Assembly: GCA_021791995.1 (NCBI GenBank)
Contig: JAJYVN010000099.1
Coordinates: 1 to 9,634 of the forward strand
DNA from: Bacillota bacterium
GTDB lineage: Bacteria; Bacillota; Sulfobacillia; RBS10-35; JAJYVN01
Reading direction: 5' to 3'
DNA: 9,634 nt
Position 1 is the stretch's first letter. Each line of letters opens with the position of its first letter. Made by a program: the position numbers and the translations under genes. Positions 6,511 to 9,634 of this stretch are shown here, piece after piece. Under the pieces are notes generated by a model. That model searched no databases and was not told the DNA's origin. It worked only from the letters and a program-made list of their open reading frames with translations.

Positions 6511-7973
6511 ATCTCGATGGTTCTCTCAGTCGCAGAGGGCTCATCAAAGGGGCAGCCGGAGTGTTGGGCGTTACTGCGGTGGGCGCCCTAGCCGGGTGTT
6601 CCGTGACGGGCAAAAGCAGTAAGCCCTTAAAGGCGGCCGCCAATCCGGTCAAGATCACCTTCTCGCCGTGGGGGCAAAACAATTATTGGCAGAAATACGT
6701 GCAGCCTGGGTTGCAGAAGTTTCTCCAGGCCAATCCCAATATCCAGGTGACCGTTGTTGCGCCGGGTGGTGGAGGGGCCATGGCGGCTCAGATCGCGGCC
6801 GGGACCGGTGCTGATGTCTTTGAGGACTGGGTGGTGCCCGCCTACCTGAATGGCACGAATGCCCTGGTATTGAACCTGGAGCCCTATCTGAAGGCGGATG
6901 GGCTGTCGACGAGCCTCTGGTCACCTGGTCAGATGCGTGCCCTGTCCACCACGACAGGGGTCTACTTTCTTCCCTGCTACGTGCACGTGGACACCGTCGC
7001 GATCAACCTTTCGGCGCTCGACGCCTTGGGCCTTGCCTATCCGAGCCCGGATTGGGACTACACCGAGGCGCTTGCCCTCTGGCAGAAGGCCACAACAACG
7101 CTGAACGGGACGCAGTATTACGGCATCAACCCCGACTACAACTTTACGAACATTGGTACCTTTGCGAACGACACCCGGGCGTGGGCTTTGCACATCATGG
7201 GTGGAGATGTGATGGATGACAGCCGTACGGTTTGCACTGTCGACTCTGCCGAGGTGATCAGCGCGGTGGATTGGTGGAACAATAACGTCAATTGGCCGGG
7301 GTTGTATAACGGGGGCGGCATCAACCAAAACGTCGTCTTCCAATACACAGGGTCCAACGGTATTCTGTTAAACCTGCAGCAGTGGGCCCAGAACTTCAAC
7401 TGGACGTACTTCCCGGTTCCCGCCTTCCCTTCACCGGTGAACCAGATCTCGTTCGAGGCGCTCGACTTTCACGCGATTAATGTATCGACCAAGTATCCCG
7501 AGCAGGCGTGGGCGCTTCTCAAGTACATTGCTGCCGATCCCTACTACACAAACTTCGTGGCGAAGTATACCCTGCGGCCGCCGAGCCTCATCAGTTCCTG
7601 GGACAGTTACGTGAGCTTGGTGGAGCAGGAGGCGCCTTTTGCGTCGAAACTCGGCATTAATTACTTCATCGATGCGGCACAGACCTGGGGGTATGCCGGG
7701 CGGTCTTTCCTGTATCAGGACGAACAGGCGCTCACTTTGATCAACCAGGCCTTGGCGTCCGCCGCTGCGGCGAAGAACACCTCGTCGGCGACGGTGCTGA
7801 AGGCTGCGGCCCAGGCGGTTAACTCCTTGATCCAGGCGGCAATGACCTCGTCGTCGTCCTCGTCCTCGGGATCAGCCAGTACATCCGGTTCGAGTGCATC
7901 GTCGTCCAGTGCGAGTAGTTCCAGTTCGGCGAGCGGCTCCAAGTCGTCGAGCAGCTCGTCGTCAGCGTACTAG
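6507..7973 (+). CDS. ABC transporter extracellular sugar-binding lipoprotein (family 1 type) with a serine-rich C-terminal tail
   Basis: This is 488 aa from TTG 6507, with GAAGGGGG at 6492-6499 about 7 nt upstream; no ATG in frame fits. A twin-arginine motif (S8-R9-R10-G-L-I-K) and lipobox L28-A-G-C31 predict Tat export and lipid anchoring. From residue ~47 the fold follows carbohydrate-binding family 1 proteins: an opening KITFSPWGQNNYWQKYVQP, a GADVFEDW segment, a central VYFLPCYVHVDTVAIN where the ligand-facing hinge strand is expected, and a late helix EQAWALLKYIAADP. Residues 447-488 are a low-complexity tail, 30 of 42 being Ser. It would deliver sugars or oligosaccharides to an ABC permease, but no permease or ATPase gene lies in the window. 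It is the last gene of the operon, followed by a hairpin at 8012-8045. Confidence 0.9.
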   Translation: MNLDGSLSRRGLIKGAAGVLGVTAVGALAGCSVTGKSSKPLKAAANPVKITFSPWGQNNYWQKYVQPGLQKFLQANPNIQVTVVAPGGGGAMAAQIAAGTGADVFEDWVVPAYLNGTNALVLNLEPYLKADGLSTSLWSPGQMRALSTTTGVYFLPCYVHVDTVAINLSALDALGLAYPSPDWDYTEALALWQKATTTLNGTQYYGINPDYNFTNIGTFANDTRAWALHIMGGDVMDDSRTVCTVDSAEVISAVDWWNNNVNWPGLYNGGGINQNVVFQYTGSNGILLNLQQWAQNFNWTYFPVPAFPSPVNQISFEALDFHAINVSTKYPEQAWALLKYIAADPYYTNFVAKYTLRPPSLISSWDSYVSLVEQEAPFASKLGINYFIDAAQTWGYAGRSFLYQDEQALTLINQALASAAAAKNTSSATVLKAAAQAVNSLIQAAMTSSSSSSSGSASTSGSSASSSSASSSSSASGSKSSSSSSSAY

Positions 7974-8011
7974 TTGGTGCGGTCGGAATACGTGGAAGAG
8001 GTGGGAGAGAC

Positions 8012-8045
8012 AGCGCACAGGGTGGGCTCTCCCACCCTGTGCGCT
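8012..8045. terminator. perfect 15-bp GC-rich hairpin between convergent genes, likely bidirectional terminator
   Basis: The arms are 8012-8026 and 8031-8045 around the loop CTCT (8027-8030), with no mismatch. The hairpin starts 38 nt after the stop of the sugar-binding protein gene, and its last base is the first genomic base of the TGA of the minus-strand gene. Neither side has a clear T tract, so it is not a textbook intrinsic terminator. It may block read-through or stabilise 3' ends. The segment 8000-8009 is also a perfect complement of 8027-8036, giving a weaker competing pairing. Confidence 0.65.
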
Positions 8046-8824
8046 CAGGGCTGGATCTGTGTCACCACCCACTGCCCATTCACCAATTGGTAGAGATGTA
8101 CGACAAATGTGAGCTTTGTGCCGGCCGCGACGGTGACCGTGCTGGTGTGCACGGACGGCCCGGGCTGTGCCGGGCTGGTTCGTATAGCCACACCTGGATG
8201 CATGGCGGCAATGGCGCTGGTGGCAACTGCCTCGGGCGATGGCGACACGGTGGCGAGGTGCGGTTCGGGCGAAAGGTTGCCGCTTATGAGGTAGTATCCT
8301 CGATTGGTGCGGACGGCGGTATACGTGCCATACGCATAGGTAACGACGGGGCGGCCTCCGACGACTTCAAAAGCACGGATTTCAACGAACGTCCGTTGGG
8401 AGGTTGGGTTACCGTGGGCCGTTCCGGATGGAATGACCGCCAGCAGATCCAACGCTTGAACCCCAGTCCACGCGGCGACGAATGGCGCAAAGGGCAGTCG
8501 GGAGCGCCACGAGGTGTCAAGGTAGCTGTATGCGCGTACGAAGGATGCACCCGCGATGCCCTCGGGTACCGACCGGCTGGATCCCGGCGGCTCTGGGGCT
8601 GCGGCGATGGCTTCGGCGAGGGCGAAGAACATGTCCCGTGTGGCGGCAACACCGGATTGCGCAATGGCTGATGCCTCGGTCGGTGGGAAAAGGGCTGGGC
8701 GGGAGAGATCCGCGGGAGAGCTCTTCTGTGCATGCCCGTGCGCGACGCGGTTCGGAATCCAGCTCGCCGCTAGTAGCAATGCCAGAACGGCGGCCGCCGT
8801 TCCGAACGACCGGGGCCATGTCAC
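8045..8824 (-). CDS. secreted or membrane-anchored hypothetical protein, possibly NTF2-like
   Basis: This is 259 aa from GTG 8824-8822, with AGGGGG (8838-8833) 8 nt upstream. The N-terminus has a hydrophobic segment at about residues 8-22 and a possible signal peptidase site after AHGHA. It acts outside the membrane or is anchored by this segment. Residues ~60-175 look like an NTF2-type alpha+beta cone: FVRAYSYLDTSWRSRLPFAPF, then strands through RTFVEIRAFEV, PVVTYAYGTYTAV and NRGYYLISGNL. Residues ~180-259 form a second beta-rich segment ending in LYQLVNGQWVVTQIQP. No catalytic motif is visible and no function is assigned. Conjugation proteins of the TcpC type also have a membrane helix plus NTF2-like domains, but I see no specific match or conjugation neighbours. 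It converges on the glycan operon and is probably not part of it. Confidence 0.75.
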   Translation of the reverse strand: MTWPRSFGTAAAVLALLLAASWIPNRVAHGHAQKSSPADLSRPALFPPTEASAIAQSGVAATRDMFFALAEAIAAAPEPPGSSRSVPEGIAGASFVRAYSYLDTSWRSRLPFAPFVAAWTGVQALDLLAVIPSGTAHGNPTSQRTFVEIRAFEVVGGRPVVTYAYGTYTAVRTNRGYYLISGNLSPEPHLATVSPSPEAVATSAIAAMHPGVAIRTSPAQPGPSVHTSTVTVAAGTKLTFVVHLYQLVNGQWVVTQIQP

Positions 8825-8899
8825 GTCGATCGCCCCCTCGACCCATCCAAGTGGACGCTAGGGACTTCTGCCGACCAGGGTACGGGCTCGGAGGGGCAC

Positions 8900-9100
8900 T
8901 TAGAACACCCGCGCGTCGAGCGCAAAAAAGTTTTCTACCAATCGATACGCTGCAGGAATACGAAGAACGGCGTCCAATCCAAGAATGCGAGCGAGCAATC
9001 GGATGAACTCCTCCAAGGGGCCGACGGTTCCGTGAGGAGGGCGATTGGATGGCCAGGTGGGCACCGGAGGGATGATCTGATCGGGGTCGGCATTATACAT
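8900..9100 (-). CDS. possible small protein, 66 aa, unknown function
   Basis: The ORF runs from ATG 9100-9098 to TAA 8902-8900. A GGGGGG run at 9114-9109 sits 8 nt upstream as a possible ribosome binding site. The N-terminal third is Pro/Asn-rich (IIPPVPTWPSNRPP). The remainder looks helical and amphipathic (PLEEFIRLLARILGLDAVLR, ending VENFFALDARVF). It has no signal peptide, membrane helix or Cys. It lies 75 nt upstream of, and co-directional with, the NTF2-like gene, so the two could be co-transcribed. It is divergent from the lipoprotein gene starting at 9161, with only 60 nt between. I do not recognise it. If it is not real, 8825-9160 is a 336-nt intergenic region without other visible genes. 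Confidence 0.45.
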   Translation of the reverse strand: MYNADPDQIIPPVPTWPSNRPPHGTVGPLEEFIRLLARILGLDAVLRIPAAYRLVENFFALDARVF

Positions 9101-9160
9101 GTTCTTTGCCCCCCGTTTCGAGACCCGGACCCGGAGAGGAGAAAGGGGTTGGGGAGGCAT

Positions 9161-9634
9161 ATGGCAGACGCGTTCAGCATGTTCTCCGTTGTGAATGGTG
9201 CATCCACGCGACGAGGGGTATTGCGGGTGATGGCAGGGGCGGCGGTTCTTACGGCTGGGTCGGCAGCCCTTACGGCGTGCGGCAGTGGGAGTTCCGGGAA
9301 CCTTGCCCAGAAGACGATCAAGGTTCCTGGGGCGTATACGGGCTCCGGAACGACTTCCGTGAACTCCTCGACCGCGAGTTCGCCGAGTTCGATGTTCTCG
9401 ATGTCGAACGGTGCTCTTACATTGGTGGGGAGCGGAACCGGTCTCGGCGGGACATCCGACAACTTCAACTTTTACTTCGGTGAGCACGACGGGAATGGCA
9501 CGTTCAGTGCGCGGGTGGTGTCCCAGGGTACGGCTTCCGGTGACGGCGGCAACGGCATGGCGGGGCTGATGGTGCGAAAGTCGGGGGCGAATGATACGGC
9601 GACTGTCGCGCTCTACACGACGACAGGTACGACT
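9161..9634 (+). CDS. Tat-exported lipoprotein with a lectin-like beta-sandwich domain, 3' end cut off
   Basis: From ATG 9161, 158 codons run in frame to the right edge. Purine tracts at 9142-9148 and 9151-9157 precede the start; ATG 9179 in the same frame is an alternative. A twin-arginine motif (T16-R17-R18-G-V-L-R) and lipobox L37-T-A-C40 predict Tat export and lipid anchoring. A Ser/Thr/Gly-rich linker covers about residues 57-82. From about residue 84 the sequence follows a concanavalin-like pattern common in accessory domains of bacterial carbohydrate-active enzymes: SDNFNFYFGEHDGNGTFSARV, then GLMVRKSGANDTATVALYTT. The catalytic or partner domain, if any, lies beyond the window. It probably binds or degrades a surface glycan, which would extend the carbohydrate theme of the left-hand operon, but only the N-terminus is visible. 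Confidence 0.8.
   Translation, partial: MADAFSMFSVVNGASTRRGVLRVMAGAAVLTAGSAALTACGSGSSGNLAQKTIKVPGAYTGSGTTSVNSSTASSPSSMFSMSNGALTLVGSGTGLGGTSDNFNFYFGEHDGNGTFSARVVSQGTASGDGGNGMAGLMVRKSGANDTATVALYTTTGTT

Noticed and set aside
8039..8671. 210-codon plus-strand frame
   Set aside because: It is opposite the 259-aa secreted protein, which has a proper signal segment and ribosome binding site.
9092..9097. TATAAT on the minus strand
   Set aside because: It has no -35 partner at the right distance and falls inside the first codons of the small ORF at 8900-9100, so it is not called as a promoter.
8935..9468. 177-codon minus-strand frame opposite the right-edge lipoprotein
   Set aside because: It overlaps the Tat lipoprotein start region and has no recognisable features. 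Only the short 8900-9100 ORF in another frame was kept as a possibility.

Overview
The window is high-GC bacterial DNA, densely coded. It has strong purine-rich ribosome binding sites (AAGGAGG type) and frequent TTG or GTG starts. Four of its proteins carry twin-arginine signal peptides that end in lipoboxes. This fits a lipoprotein-rich, polysaccharide-degrading heterotroph, for example a high-GC Bacillota or Chloroflexota lineage. The phylum cannot be fixed from sequence reading alone. No mobile element, RNA gene or CRISPR array was seen.

Layout. (1) Positions 1-1806, minus strand: a Tat-exported lipoprotein glycoside hydrolase of family GH2, cut by the left edge. (2) Positions 1807-1998: a divergent intergenic region with an imperfect inverted repeat and a very strong Shine-Dalgarno sequence. 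(3) Positions 1999-7973, plus strand: a probable operon of a cytoplasmic six-hairpin-type glycosidase, a Tat lipoprotein of the poorly characterised GxGYxYP putative glycoside hydrolase family, a 29-codon small ORF with a strong ribosome binding site, and an ABC-type sugar-binding lipoprotein with a serine-rich C-terminal tail. The small ORF's stop overlaps the start of the binding-protein gene. (4) Positions 8012-8045: a perfect 15-bp hairpin separating convergent genes. (5) Positions 8045-8824, minus strand: a secreted or membrane-anchored hypothetical protein with NTF2-like character, preceded by a possible 66-aa ORF at 8900-9100. (6) Positions 9161-9634, plus strand: the beginning of another Tat lipoprotein with a lectin-like beta-sandwich, cut by the right edge.

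How it may work together. The GH2 enzyme and the GxGYxYP protein would sit lipid-anchored outside the membrane and attack a glycan. The sugar-binding lipoprotein would capture released oligosaccharides for an ABC importer whose permeases are not in this window. The six-hairpin enzyme lacks a signal peptide and would finish degradation inside the cell. The substrate is unknown. The main novelty candidates are the glycan-utilisation locus built around a GxGYxYP protein, the small ORF coupled to the binding-protein gene, and the apparently non-canonical start of the six-hairpin gene.
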